DNA of 64,000 nt from Reyranella sp. CPCC 100927 (GTDB lineage Bacteria; Pseudomonadota; Alphaproteobacteria; Reyranellales; Reyranellaceae), in the NCBI RefSeq assembly GCF_007859315.1, contig NZ_VOHA01000008.1:1-64000 (forward strand). Reading direction: 5' to 3'. Shown here piece after piece: positions 1 to 9,231 of this stretch; within the stretch, counting starts at the first letter, position 1, and each line of letters opens with the position of its first letter. Below the pieces are notes generated by a model. It did no database searches. It was given only the letters and a program-made list of their open reading frames with translations, and was not told the DNA's origin. The position numbers and the translations under genes were made by a program.

Positions 1-4
1 GAGA

Positions 5-45
5 AAACTGTTACCCATGTGGTGAGCACAAACTGTTACCCATGT
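5..45. repeat. Pair of 15-16 bp direct repeats at the left edge
   Basis: The sequence AACTGTTACCCATGT occurs twice, at 6-20 and 31-45, with a period of 25 bp. Closely spaced identical motifs like this are typical of the terminal transposase-binding sites of some insertion sequences (for example IS21-like ends). No transposase reading frame is visible in the 120 bp before the first gene, so the assignment to a mobile element is inference. Confidence 0.4.
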
Positions 46-120
46 TGCGGCTGAAGACCTTCGGCCACCTCCCCCACTGCGTGGAGGAGGAAAGCACTGC
101 GCGGGGAGAAGGGGCGTGGA

Positions 121-1614
121 TCAGAGCTTGATGCAGACGTTGCGCAGTTCGGTATAGAACTCCATCGAGTGCACGCCGCCTTCGCGGCCGATGCCGGACT
201 GCTTGGACCCGCCGAACGGCGTGCGCAGGTCGCGCAGGAACCAGGCGTTCACCCACGTGATGCCGACCTCGACCTGCGCCGCGACACGATGCGCGCGGGC
301 GAGGTTCTCGGTCCAGATCGCGGTGGCAAGCCCATAGGGACTGTCATTCGCCAGTGCGATCGCCGCATCCTCATCATCGAACGGCACGATGCTGCAGCAC
401 GGCCCAAAGATCTCCTCGCGCATCACGGCCGACGTCTCGGCAAGACCGGTCCAGATCGTCGGCGCGATGAAGAACCCCGATGAATAGGGTGACGGCAGCG
501 CCGGGATGCCACCACCAGTCACGATCTCGGCGCCATCGGCCTTCGCCCTGGCGTAGTAGGACAAGACCTTGTCGCGATGGGCCTGGCTGATCAGCGGGCC
601 GATCGTGGTCGCGGTGTCGAACGGATTGCCCGGCTGCAGCCTTTCCGCCGCCGCCTTCAGGCGCTGCGTGAAGGCCGCAAGGATCGGCCGCTGGACGTAG
701 ACCCGTTCGGTGCCCAGGCAGACCTGGCCGCAATTGGCGAACACCGCGCGCGTCACGCCCTCGATCGTCTTGTCGAGATCGCAATCGGCGAACACGAGCG
801 AGGCGTTCTTGCCGCCGAGTTCCAGTGAAACCGGCCGCACGCCGTCGGCAGCGGCGCGCATGATCGCGGTGCCGGTGCCGGTCTCGCCGGTGAAGGTGAT
901 GCCGTCGACACCGGGATGGCGTGTCAGGTATTCGCCGGAACTGTCACCGCCGAAACCGTGCACGACGTTGTAGACGCCCGGCGGTACGCCGGCCTCGTTC
1001 ATGACCTCGCCCAGCAGTGTTGCCGTGGTCGGCGTCTCTTCCGAGGGCTTGACGACGACCGTGTTGCCGCAGGCGAGCGCCGGCGCGACCTTCCAGGTCA
1101 GCAGCAACAACGGCAGGTTCCACGGGCATATGACCCCGATGACGCCACGCGGAACGCGGATGGCATAGTTCAGGGCGCCGGCACCGTCCGGCGTGGCCGT
1201 CCGGAACGTTTCCGTCGACAGCGTCAGCACCTGGTCGGCGAAGATGTTGAAGTTCGCCGCCCCGCGCGGAATGTCGATGTGCGCGGCAAGGCTCTTCGGC
1301 TTGCCGGTGTCGAGCACCTCGGCCGCGAGGAAATCATCGAAGCGTGCCATGATGCCGTCGGCAACCTTGCGCAGTATGGCCGAACGTTGCTGCTCGCTCA
1401 TCTTGCCCCAAGGGCCCTTCAAGGCCCGCTTCGCCGCCTTGACCGCATCATCGACCACGGCCGGGTCGGCTTCGGGCACGAGGTTGACGATCGCGCCGGT
1501 GGCCGGGTTGCGATTTTCGAAGTGGCTGCGCGCGGTCGGCACGAAGCGACCGTCGATGAAGTGCGACAGGTGCGCGACCTTGTCGGCGCGGGTGTTCACG
1601 GCGGTGGCCATCAC
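121..1614 (-). CDS. 2-hydroxymuconic / 2-aminomuconic semialdehyde dehydrogenase (ALDH superfamily)
   Basis: NAD(P)-dependent oxidation of a muconic semialdehyde to the dicarboxylate, the step after meta ring cleavage. The 497-residue protein has the normal ALDH length. It shows the PWN cofactor segment (ICPWNLPLLL), the catalytic Glu segment LELGGKN and the catalytic Cys in NCGQVCLGTERVYV. The Cys context is characteristic of the DmpC/XylG/AmnC branch. It is the last gene of a minus-strand operon with LigA-like, LigB-like and isochorismatase-family genes, separated from the last of these by a palindromic repeat. Because amnBAD lie 16 kb away without a dehydrogenase, this enzyme could also serve the 2-aminophenol route (AmnC role). 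The family is firm; the exact substrate is inferred. Confidence 0.85.
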   Translation of the reverse strand: MMATAVNTRADKVAHLSHFIDGRFVPTARSHFENRNPATGAIVNLVPEADPAVVDDAVKAAKRALKGPWGKMSEQQRSAILRKVADGIMARFDDFLAAEVLDTGKPKSLAAHIDIPRGAANFNIFADQVLTLSTETFRTATPDGAGALNYAIRVPRGVIGVICPWNLPLLLLTWKVAPALACGNTVVVKPSEETPTTATLLGEVMNEAGVPPGVYNVVHGFGGDSSGEYLTRHPGVDGITFTGETGTGTAIMRAAADGVRPVSLELGGKNASLVFADCDLDKTIEGVTRAVFANCGQVCLGTERVYVQRPILAAFTQRLKAAAERLQPGNPFDTATTIGPLISQAHRDKVLSYYARAKADGAEIVTGGGIPALPSPYSSGFFIAPTIWTGLAETSAVMREEIFGPCCSIVPFDDEDAAIALANDSPYGLATAIWTENLARAHRVAAQVEVGITWVNAWFLRDLRTPFGGSKQSGIGREGGVHSMEFYTELRNVCIKL

Positions 1615-1639
1615 TCTCTCCTGGCAATTCGCTGCCCGC

Positions 1640-1715
1640 TGTCATCCCGAGCGAAGCGAGGGATCTTTGTGCAGCAGCAAGAAGAACAAGATCCCTCGCG
1701 ACGCTCGGGATGACA
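1640..1715. repeat. Dispersed palindromic repeat, family A copy 1
   Basis: An imperfect inverted repeat with arms TGTCATCCCGAGCG and CGCTCGGGATGACA around a variable centre. It sits between two genes of the same operon (1724-2386 and 121-1614). Related copies lie at 41190-41294, 58002-58086 and 63607-63688, with a half copy near 9941. As RNA it would fold into a strong hairpin and could modulate expression or stability of the distal dehydrogenase message. Confidence 0.85.
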
Positions 1716-1723
1716 GTCTTGGT

Positions 1724-2386
1724 CTAGACGGCGACGTGATCGTCGCGCGCCGACCACGACCGGCTCAGGTCGGCCGCCGCCACGACGTCGCCAAACAGGA
1801 AGCTGACATTGGCGAGCGTGGCGCGGTGCAGCGCCTCGGCGTGAGATCCCACCGCGTCTTCCACGATCGCCACATCGAACCCGCGGCTATGGGCGTCCCG
1901 CAACGTCGATTCGACACAGACGTTGGTTTGGACCCCGCAGAAGACCAGGGCTTCGCGCTTCAGCGCACTCAGGTGCGGTCCGAGGTCGGGGTTGGAGAAG
2001 CCGGAATAGGTGTGCTTCTCGAAAACGGCTTCATCGGGCGCTGGGCAGACGCCGAAGAACTGCGCACCCCAGGTGCCTCTTTCGCAGCAGACCGCGGCGG
2101 CACCGATGCGCCGCTTCTGCACCACCATCGACGGCGGTATGTGCTGCGCCTCGTAACAGGCGGTCAACCAGACCACGGGCACCCGTACCCGGCGCGCCGC
2201 CTCCAGCAACCGGTTGAGCGGCGCAACGATGGCCGCCAGGCCGGAGACGTCCTTGCCGATGCCGTCGATATAGCCACCGGGCGCACAGAAATCGTTCTGC
2301 ATGTCGACCACGACAAGGGCCGAGCGGCGCGGCGACAGCCGTTCCGCGACGCTGTCCAGAACGACACGGCTGGCGAAGCGGGTCAT
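1724..2386 (-). CDS. Isochorismatase-family cysteine hydrolase (probable amidase)
   Basis: A 220-residue cysteine hydrolase of the isochorismatase/nicotinamidase/N-carbamoylsarcosine amidase superfamily. The catalytic triad is visible: Asp in LVVVDMQNDF, Lys in FEKHTYSGF and Cys in GVQTNVCVEST. The ATG overlaps the stop of the upstream LigB-like gene (ATGA), implying translational coupling. In this position it may hydrolyse an amide or enamide arising from cleavage of a nitrogen-containing ring, which would be consistent with an amino-phenolic or hydroxypyridine substrate. That role is inference; the fold and catalytic residues are clear. Confidence 0.85.
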   Translation of the reverse strand: MTRFASRVVLDSVAERLSPRRSALVVVDMQNDFCAPGGYIDGIGKDVSGLAAIVAPLNRLLEAARRVRVPVVWLTACYEAQHIPPSMVVQKRRIGAAAVCCERGTWGAQFFGVCPAPDEAVFEKHTYSGFSNPDLGPHLSALKREALVFCGVQTNVCVESTLRDAHSRGFDVAIVEDAVGSHAEALHRATLANVSFLFGDVVAAADLSRSWSARDDHVAV

Positions 2387-3222
2387 GCGAAGCGCGACCA
2401 GACGCTGGCACCGATGCCGCAGCGCATTTCAGCAGAAGCCACGTAGAAGACCGTGCGCGCCCCGGTTCCGCCCGCCGCCGCCATCGCGACCATCCAGGCC
2501 AGCAGTTCGGTCGTACCGCCGCCGCCGACCTCGTTCATGCGGTCAACCGTCGCCTCGCGCATCACGCGCTCGGCGTCGCTTTCCGCCATCAGGTCGAGGA
2601 ACCAGCGATCGAATTGCGGATCCATGGTGAAATAGCGCGGCCCGCCCGGCTCGTGCGACAGGCCACCGGTTCCCATCAATGCGACGCGCAGCCCTGCAGG
2701 CAGGACATCGCGCACGATCCGCCGCAATTCCTGCCCGAAGCGAATGCAATCGATCGGTTCCGGTACCGGCGGATTGATGCAGTTCATATGGATCGGCAGG
2801 ATCGGCACGTCGTAACCGAGATACCAGAGCGGCACCGACCAGTTGTCGTCGAAGAGCAGCCCATCGCCGCGATCGATGTGATGGCCCGCCGCGATCGCCT
2901 CGCGAGCGACGATCTCGGCAATGTCGGGCCGCCCGCGCACCTGGTATCCAGGCTGCTTCAGCCACGCCTTGAAGAACTCCGCCGGTCCCGTCCACTGCGC
3001 CGCGCCATCGACACGCCAATGCGGCGGATCCTTCAACGGCAGGTTCAACAGGTGATCGTTGGCGATCCCGATAATCACGTCGGGCCTGGCCGCGCGCATG
3101 ATCGCCGCCAGCTCCTGGTAGCCTGCCTGGATGGCGTGCTGATCGGCAGGCGGACACGACTCGATCCAGCCGGTCACGCCAGGCGCATGCGCCATCGCCA
3201 TGATCGAGACGAACTCAGCCAT
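2383..3222 (-). CDS. LigB-type class III extradiol ring-cleavage dioxygenase, catalytic subunit
   Basis: A 279-residue catalytic subunit of an Fe(II) extradiol dioxygenase of the protocatechuate 4,5-dioxygenase (LigB) superfamily. Likely metal ligands are His12 (MAHAPG), His57 (ANDHLL) and a C-terminal Glu (VASAEMRCG). The likely acid/base His is in GGLSHEPGG. It overlaps the preceding LigA-like gene by 8 bp, so the pair is expected to form a LigAB-type complex that opens a catecholic, aminophenolic or dihydroxypyridine ring. The downstream amidase-like hydrolase and muconic-semialdehyde dehydrogenase would process the product. The substrate cannot be read from the sequence. Confidence 0.85.
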   Translation of the reverse strand: MAEFVSIMAMAHAPGVTGWIESCPPADQHAIQAGYQELAAIMRAARPDVIIGIANDHLLNLPLKDPPHWRVDGAAQWTGPAEFFKAWLKQPGYQVRGRPDIAEIVAREAIAAGHHIDRGDGLLFDDNWSVPLWYLGYDVPILPIHMNCINPPVPEPIDCIRFGQELRRIVRDVLPAGLRVALMGTGGLSHEPGGPRYFTMDPQFDRWFLDLMAESDAERVMREATVDRMNEVGGGGTTELLAWMVAMAAAGGTGARTVFYVASAEMRCGIGASVWSRFA

Positions 3223-3553
3223 GGGATGTCTCCGTCACGGTCGCGTCCCGGTGCTCGACGATCCGATCGCCGAACGACTGCCGGTAAGCCTGCGCGGCGG
3301 CGCTCCGTGCCGTGTTGTTGGCGGCGCCGTGAATGAGCCGCGTGATCTGCGGCAGGAAGTAGGAATGAACGCCGAGCTCGCCGAGGCGCCGGACATCGAC
3401 ATTGCGCAGCGCGTCGCGCTCGGGAGCGCTCAGACCGTAACGCTCCATCAGGTCTTCCAGGCGCTCCTTGAAGTGTGGCCACACGTCATTGTCGCGCCTG
3501 ACGTCGAAGATCAGCCGATTGGTTGGCAGATCGGGATCGAATTCATTCGCCAT
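3215..3553 (-). CDS. LigA-like small subunit of extradiol dioxygenase
   Basis: A 112-residue LigA-domain protein (key stretch YGLSAPERDALRNVD, then LGELGVHSYFLPQITRL), the alpha subunit that caps the active site of LigAB dioxygenases. The start at 3553 is chosen because GAGGAGG lies just upstream. A longer frame to 3637 exists but would run through the presumed promoter. First gene of the minus-strand catabolic operon; its stop overlaps the start of the LigB-like gene. The divergent GntR gene and a conserved AT-rich element in the intergenic region suggest substrate-responsive control. Confidence 0.85.
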   Translation of the reverse strand: MANEFDPDLPTNRLIFDVRRDNDVWPHFKERLEDLMERYGLSAPERDALRNVDVRRLGELGVHSYFLPQITRLIHGAANNTARSAAAQAYRQSFGDRIVEHRDATVTETSHG

Positions 3554-3594
3554 CGTCAGCCCTCCTCGGTGGGCGTCTTGTATGGCCAAAAATT

Positions 3595-3621
3595 TATGCA
3601 AACAAGAAAATTCGTAAACTA
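3595..3621. promoter_or_regulatory. Candidate GntR operator/promoter element, copy 1
   Basis: A 27-bp AT-rich element (TATGCAAACAAGAAAATTCG, then TAAACTA) that recurs almost unchanged at 4532-4558. It contains TTTATG...CGTAAA as inverted half-sites. A degraded third version (ATGCAAACA...AAATTC...TAAACT) lies at about 3631-3667. Position between the LigA-like gene and the divergent GntR gene suggests an operator for that regulator. Confidence 0.55.
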
Positions 3622-3729
3622 CACCCTTTTGATGCAAACAGACATTCTCAGAAATTCAGCTAAACTGGCGTCGACGGCGGCGTGGACCGCGAACGGAACC
3701 AAGCCGCATCGTCCGGACGGAGAGTGCGC

Positions 3730-4497
3730 ATGAGCGAGTTTTTGCGGAAGACAACGACGCCGGAATGGGGTCCGTCGGCGTGGCTGATCCGGCACGCCGG
3801 ACCGCGAACCCACGCCGACGATGCGCTCATCCGGCTGCGCCAGGACATCATCACCGGGGAATTCGCACCGGGCGTCCGCCTGCGCCCCGATCAGCTCGAG
3901 GAACGCTACGGCATCGGGCGCAATCCCGTGCGCGAGGCCCTGTCGCGCCTGGCGGTCGAAGGGCTCGTTCGCGGCGAGGGCCAGCGCGGTTTTCAGGTCG
4001 CGCCCATCACGCGTGCGGAGCTGCTCGATGTCGCGGACCTGCGACAGCGCTTTTCGACCTTGGCGCTCGCCCGCTCCATCGCCAACGGCGACGAGCATTG
4101 GGAAGCCGGCATCGTCGCGGCCTACCACCGCATGTCGCGGATGGAAGCCAGCCTGGTCGGCGATCCGGCGAGCTACGCCGACGAATGGGAGAAGCGCAAC
4201 AGCGCGTTCCACACCGCGCTGGAGGCGGCCTGCGGCTCGCCCTGGCTGTTGCACTTCTGCGCGCTGCTCTACGAGCAATCGGAGCGCTACCGGCGCGCCG
4301 TCGTGCGCTACCCGAAGCTGCGGCCCTCGATCCACACCGAACACAAGGCGATTCTGGACGCGTGCTTGGCCCGCGACGAGACGGAGGCTTGCCGGCTGCT
4401 GGCCGATCACATCGCGCGCGGTGCCAAGGCGACCCTGGCCAAGCTCGACGAACAGACGGCCGGCGGCGAACGCAAACGCGGGACGAAGAAAAAGTAG
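3730..4497 (+). CDS. GntR/FCD-family transcriptional regulator
   Basis: A 255-residue regulator with an N-terminal winged helix-turn-helix (about residues 30-95; the IGRNPVREALSRLAVEGLV segment is the GntR signature). A C-terminal all-helical FCD ligand-binding domain follows, with metal/ligand histidines in AFHTALEAA and HTEHKAILDA. The start at 3730 has GGAGAG six bases upstream. It lies between the divergent ring-cleavage operon and the co-directional ABC importer. Both promoter regions carry the same 27-bp element, so it probably controls both, responding to the aromatic substrate or an intermediate. Confidence 0.9.
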   Translation: MSEFLRKTTTPEWGPSAWLIRHAGPRTHADDALIRLRQDIITGEFAPGVRLRPDQLEERYGIGRNPVREALSRLAVEGLVRGEGQRGFQVAPITRAELLDVADLRQRFSTLALARSIANGDEHWEAGIVAAYHRMSRMEASLVGDPASYADEWEKRNSAFHTALEAACGSPWLLHFCALLYEQSERYRRAVVRYPKLRPSIHTEHKAILDACLARDETEACRLLADHIARGAKATLAKLDEQTAGGERKRGTKKK

Positions 4498-4531
4498 CGC
4501 GCGGCAACGATTCCCTACGTTTCAATTTTTT

Positions 4532-4558
4532 CATGTAAAAAAGAAAATTCATAAATTA
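4532..4558. promoter_or_regulatory. Candidate GntR operator/promoter element, copy 2
   Basis: The sequence CATGTAAAAAAGAAAATTCA followed by TAAATTA matches the 3595-3621 element at about 22 of 27 positions, with the core AAGAAAATTC identical. It stands between the end of the GntR gene and the ABC importer operon. This suggests the importer has its own promoter under the same regulator. There is no experimental evidence; this is a sequence-match inference. Confidence 0.55.
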
Positions 4559-4706
4559 TTTGACGACCCTCAAATTGGATGGTCTTCTGGGGTGGCATGG
4601 TGCGACCGGCAGTAACGGTCGCACGACGTGAACTTGTGTCGACCAGCGGGCAACGGGCAGCGGCCCGCACCAAGAAGCACCGCCGGGTTCGACGAGGGAG
4701 GTGATC

Positions 4707-5909
4707 GTGAACAGCAGTTTGCGCTCGGCGCTGCGCGCCGCGATCTGTGGCCTTGCCCTTGCCGTCGGACTGTCGCCGGGCGCCGCGCCCGCGGCGGACG
4801 ACAAGCTGCGCATCGGCGTGATCCTGCCGCTGTCGGGCGTGTTCAGCAACGAAGGCCGCCAGTACGAGCAGGGCATCGCCGCCTACCAGAAGCTTCATGG
4901 CAAGACGGTCGCGGGACTGTCGGTCGAGATCATCACGCGCGATGACCAGGGACCCGGTTCGGGCGACCTCGCACGCCGTCTGACGCAGGAACTGATCCTG
5001 CGCGAAAAGGTCGATGCCATCATCGGCTACAGCTTCACGCCCAACGCGATGTCGACGGCGTCCCTGCTCAGCGAGGCCAAGCGTCCGGCGATCATCGTCA
5101 ACGCCGCGACCTCGATCATCACGGAACGCTCGCCGTATTTCGTGCGCGTCTCCTGGACCTTGCCGCAGTCGGCGGCCACGCTGGGCGACTGGGCGGCGAA
5201 GAACGGGATCAAGACCGTCTACACGATGGTGTCCGACTACGCGCCCGGCATCGACGCGGAAACCTGGTTCACCAAGGCCTTCGTCGCCGGCGGCGGCAAG
5301 GTCGCAGGCTCGGTGCGCACGCCGATCACCTCGATGGAATACGCGCCGTACCTGCAGCGCGTCATCGAGGCCAAGCCGGATGCGCTGTTCGCCTTCAATC
5401 CCGGCGGCGACGTTTCCGTGGCCTTCATGAAGGCCACGCGCGAGCGCAACCTCGCCGGTGCCGGCATCAAGCTGCTGGTCACCGGCGATGTCGTCGAGGA
5501 CAATTCGCTGCCCCTGATCGGCGACGGGCTGGACGGCGTCATCTCCGCCCACCACTACCAGCTCGGCATCGCCACGGCCGAGAACGAGCGTTTCATCAAG
5601 GCCTACAAGGACATCGCCGGCGCCGACGCGACCCCGAATTTCAGGGCCGTGCAGGCTTATGACGCAATGGACCTGCTGTACAAGGCGGTCGTCAAGACCG
5701 GCGGCAAGACGGACGCTGAAGGCCTGCTTGCCGCCATGAAGGGGATGACGCTCGCGAGCCCGCGCGGTGCAATCACCATCGACGCGCAGACGCGCGACAT
5801 CGTCCAGGATGTCTACATCCGCCGCGGCGAAAAGATCGACGGTCGCTGGCAGAACCGCAGCTTCGATACGTACAAGGCGGTCGCCGACCCCGGCAAAACC
5901 CCGCGCTGA
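4707..5909 (+). CDS. Branched-chain-amino-acid-type ABC transporter substrate-binding protein
   Basis: A periplasmic solute receptor of the Peripla_BP_6 (LivJ-like) family, about 400 residues. It begins with a Sec signal peptide (hydrophobic stretch ending near AAPAAD), followed by the family start LRIGVILPLSGVFSNEGRQ. The GTG at 4707 is preferred because GGAGG lies five bases upstream; a GTG at 4701 would overlap that site. First gene of a five-gene import operon (receptor, two permeases, two ATPases). Many members of this family bind aromatic acids rather than leucine, and the neighbouring ring-cleavage operon supports that here. Confidence 0.9.
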   Translation: MNSSLRSALRAAICGLALAVGLSPGAAPAADDKLRIGVILPLSGVFSNEGRQYEQGIAAYQKLHGKTVAGLSVEIITRDDQGPGSGDLARRLTQELILREKVDAIIGYSFTPNAMSTASLLSEAKRPAIIVNAATSIITERSPYFVRVSWTLPQSAATLGDWAAKNGIKTVYTMVSDYAPGIDAETWFTKAFVAGGGKVAGSVRTPITSMEYAPYLQRVIEAKPDALFAFNPGGDVSVAFMKATRERNLAGAGIKLLVTGDVVEDNSLPLIGDGLDGVISAHHYQLGIATAENERFIKAYKDIAGADATPNFRAVQAYDAMDLLYKAVVKTGGKTDAEGLLAAMKGMTLASPRGAITIDAQTRDIVQDVYIRRGEKIDGRWQNRSFDTYKAVADPGKTPR

Positions 5910-5935
5910 TTCGCCGCCAAGGGATCCGGCCACCC

Positions 5936-6796
5936 GTGTCCAACGTGATCGCCATCATCATGGACGGCGTCGCCTACGGCATGCTGCTGTTCCTGTCCGC
6001 GGTCGGACTCTCGGTGACATTGGGCCTGATGCGGTTCATCAATCTCGCCCATGGCGCTTTCGCCATGGGTGGCGGCTATCTCGCCGTCGTGCTGGTCGAT
6101 GCCGGCCTGCCCTTCCTGCTCTCGCTGCCGATCGTCTTCCTCGCCATCGGCGCCGCGGGCATCGCGATCGAACGCGCCGGCATCCGCCATCTGTACCGGC
6201 GCACGGCCCTGGAGCAGGTCCTGTTCTCCATTGGCCTGGCGTTGGCGCTGGGCGCGCTCGCCAACCTGGTCTTCGGCCCGCAACAACAGGCGATCCAGAT
6301 CCCGTCACTGCTGTCAGGGCGCGTCACCGTGCTCGGCCTCGAGATCGCCCGCTACCGCCTGTTCCTGATCGGCATGGGCGCGGCGACCGCGATCACGCTG
6401 GTCTGCCTGTTCGAATACACACTGTTCGGGGCGCGCATCCGCGCCGCCGTCGACAACCGCCGTGCCGCCGAAGGCATCGGCATCCAGGTCGAGCGCCTGT
6501 TCGCGGTCACCTTCGGCCTGGGTGCCGGGCTGGCCGGTCTGGGCGGCGCGCTCTCCGTCGAGATGCTCGGGCTCGACCCCGCCTTCGCCCTCAAATACCT
6601 GACCATCCTGTTGATGGTGGTGGCCATCGGCGGCGCCGGCTCGATCGCGGGCTCGCTGCAGGCGGCGCTGGTGCTGGGCACGGTCGACGCGCTGTTCAAG
6701 TATTTCCTGCCCGAGGCCGGCGGCTTCGTGATCTTCGGCCTGCTGGTCGCCGTTCTCCTGGTCAGGCCGTCCGGCCTGAGGGGACGCGCGGCATGA
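5936..6796 (+). CDS. ABC transporter permease, LivH type
   Basis: A 286-residue inner-membrane permease of the LivH branch with about eight hydrophobic segments. It shows the typical LivH motif region MRFINLAHGAFAMGGGYLA and the late cytoplasmic loop region near ALKYLTILLMVVAIGGAGS. A GTG start at 5936 is used. Its stop overlaps the next permease start (ATGA), so the two are coupled. It pairs with the LivM-type permease to form the channel for the 4707-5909 receptor's ligand. Confidence 0.9.
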   Translation: MSNVIAIIMDGVAYGMLLFLSAVGLSVTLGLMRFINLAHGAFAMGGGYLAVVLVDAGLPFLLSLPIVFLAIGAAGIAIERAGIRHLYRRTALEQVLFSIGLALALGALANLVFGPQQQAIQIPSLLSGRVTVLGLEIARYRLFLIGMGAATAITLVCLFEYTLFGARIRAAVDNRRAAEGIGIQVERLFAVTFGLGAGLAGLGGALSVEMLGLDPAFALKYLTILLMVVAIGGAGSIAGSLQAALVLGTVDALFKYFLPEAGGFVIFGLLVAVLLVRPSGLRGRAA

Positions 6797-7776
6797 CCTT
6801 GCTGAAAGACAGCGGCCTCGCCGTCGGGCCCGGCATGCGGCTGCCGATCAGCGGGGCAACGACGCTGCTGTTCGCTGCCCTCATCGCCAGCGGTTTCCTC
6901 TTCCCGAACCACTTCGCGCTGGCAACGCAGATCCTGGTGCTGATGATCTTCGCGCTGTCCTACGACCTGCTGCAGGGACACGCCGGGATCGTCTCGCTCG
7001 GCCATGCCGTCTTTCTCGGCCTGGGCGCCTACAGCAGCGCCATCCTGGCGCGGGCCGGCCTCACCGATCCGCTGCTCGGGCTGGCGGTGGGTGCCGCGGT
7101 CCCCGCCTTGATCGCGCTGGTGTTGAGCCCGATCGTCGTGCGCGGCAACGACTTCACGCGCCTTCTCGTGACGCTCGGGGTCGCGTCCCTGGTGTACGAG
7201 GCCGCCAACCGGCTGCGCGACCTGACGGGCGGCGCCGACGGGCTGTCCGATTTCGAGGTCGCGCCGCTGCTCGGCCTCTTTGCCTTCGATTTCGAGGGCA
7301 GGACGGGCTTCATCTACGCCCTGGCTACGTTCTTTCTGGTCTACCTGGCGCTGTGGCGCGTGACGAACTCGCCTTTCGGCATGGCGTTGCGCGGCATCCG
7401 CGAGAATGCCCGGCGCATGCCGGCCATCGGCTCGCCGGTCGCGCGCCATCTGGCGGTGGCCTATCTGCTGTCGGGCGCGGTCGCCGGCATCGCCGGCGCA
7501 CTGCTGGCGCAAACCAGCCGGTTCGCCTCGCTGGACATGCTGGGCTTCGAACGCTCGGCCGAGATCGTCATGGTCGTGACCCTGGGCGGCAACGGCCACC
7601 TCGCAGGGGTCGGTATCGGCGCCGCCGCCTTCGGCGTGGTCAAGGACGCATTGTCGACGGTGAGCCCGCGCTACTGGCAGCTCGGCCTCGGCATCGTGCT
7701 GATGGCCTCGGTCTTCCTGGCGCGCGGCGGTATCGGCGGCATCATCGAGCGGCTGAGCCGCCGGCGGCAGCCATGA
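6793..7776 (+). CDS. ABC transporter permease, LivM type
   Basis: A 327-residue LivM-branch permease with about nine hydrophobic segments. It shows the family signature YDLLQGHAGIVSLGHAVFLG near the first third and the EAA-like loop FGMALRGIRENARR in the second half. It starts inside the stop of the LivH gene and its own stop overlaps the start of the first ATPase gene. It is the second half of the membrane channel of the importer and is probably co-expressed with the divergent ring-cleavage operon. Confidence 0.9.
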   Translation: MTLLKDSGLAVGPGMRLPISGATTLLFAALIASGFLFPNHFALATQILVLMIFALSYDLLQGHAGIVSLGHAVFLGLGAYSSAILARAGLTDPLLGLAVGAAVPALIALVLSPIVVRGNDFTRLLVTLGVASLVYEAANRLRDLTGGADGLSDFEVAPLLGLFAFDFEGRTGFIYALATFFLVYLALWRVTNSPFGMALRGIRENARRMPAIGSPVARHLAVAYLLSGAVAGIAGALLAQTSRFASLDMLGFERSAEIVMVVTLGGNGHLAGVGIGAAAFGVVKDALSTVSPRYWQLGLGIVLMASVFLARGGIGGIIERLSRRRQP

Positions 7777-8520
7777 CGGCAGCGCTCGCCACCAGCGACC
7801 TCAGCATCCGCTTCGGTGCCTTCGAGGCCGTGCGCCAGGTATCACTCGCCATCCGTCCCGGCGCGCGCCACGCGCTGATCGGACCCAACGGTGCCGGCAA
7901 GACGACGCTGGTGAATGCGCTGACCGGCAGCCTGAAGCCGACCGCCGGCCGCATCATGCTGGCCGGCGAGGACGCGACGCACCTGTCCGAAGCCCAACGG
8001 GTGCACAAGGGCCTGGTGCGGACATTCCAGATCAACCAGCTGTTCGCCAACCTGTCGGTCCTGGACAATGTCTGGCTCGCGGTGCTCGAGCGCAACCGCC
8101 GAACCGGCATCTTCTGGCGCTCCGCGCGGGCCGATCGCGCCGCGCTCGATGAGGCACGCGCCTGCCTTGAATTCGTGCACCTGCTGCCGCTGGCCGATCA
8201 ACTGGTCGCCACCCTGCCCTATGGCAGCCGCCGCCTGCTCGAGATTGCGCTCGCCATGGCGGCGCGTCCCAGTGTCCTGGTGCTCGACGAACCGGCGGCC
8301 GGCGTACCGGCGGCCGACAGCGAAGCGATCTTCGAACGTATCCACGCCCTGCCCGACAGCCTGACGCTCGTCTTCATCGAGCACGACATGCGGCTGGTAT
8401 TCCGCTTCGCCGAGCGCATCACGGTGCTCGTCGCGGGACAGGTCCTCACCGAGGGCACGCCGGCGGACATCGCCGCCAACCCGCAGGTCCGGGAAGTCTA
8501 TCTCGGCCGGCGAGGCGCGC

Positions 8521-8528
<8 letters not shown>
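7773..8528 (+). CDS. ABC transporter ATP-binding protein, LivG type
   Basis: A 251-residue nucleotide-binding subunit. It shows Walker A GPNGAGKTT and Walker B VLVLDEP with the following AAGV. The signature segment is PYGSRRLLEIALAM rather than a canonical LSGGQ, which is normal for the LivG branch (YGxQRRLEIA). The H-loop is in FIEHDM. It overlaps its neighbours on both sides (ATGA upstream, 8 bp with LivF), as expected for a coupled transporter operon. Confidence 0.9.
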
Positions 8529-9210
<682 letters not shown>

Positions 9211-9231
9211 GGCGGAACGCAGCACGGCGGC

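Noticed and set aside
5767-7776. A long plus-strand frame apparently fusing a basic N-terminus to the LivM permease
   Set aside because: The LivM gene has its own ATG overlapping the LivH stop at 6793. The earlier part is an out-of-frame reading of the receptor and LivH genes.
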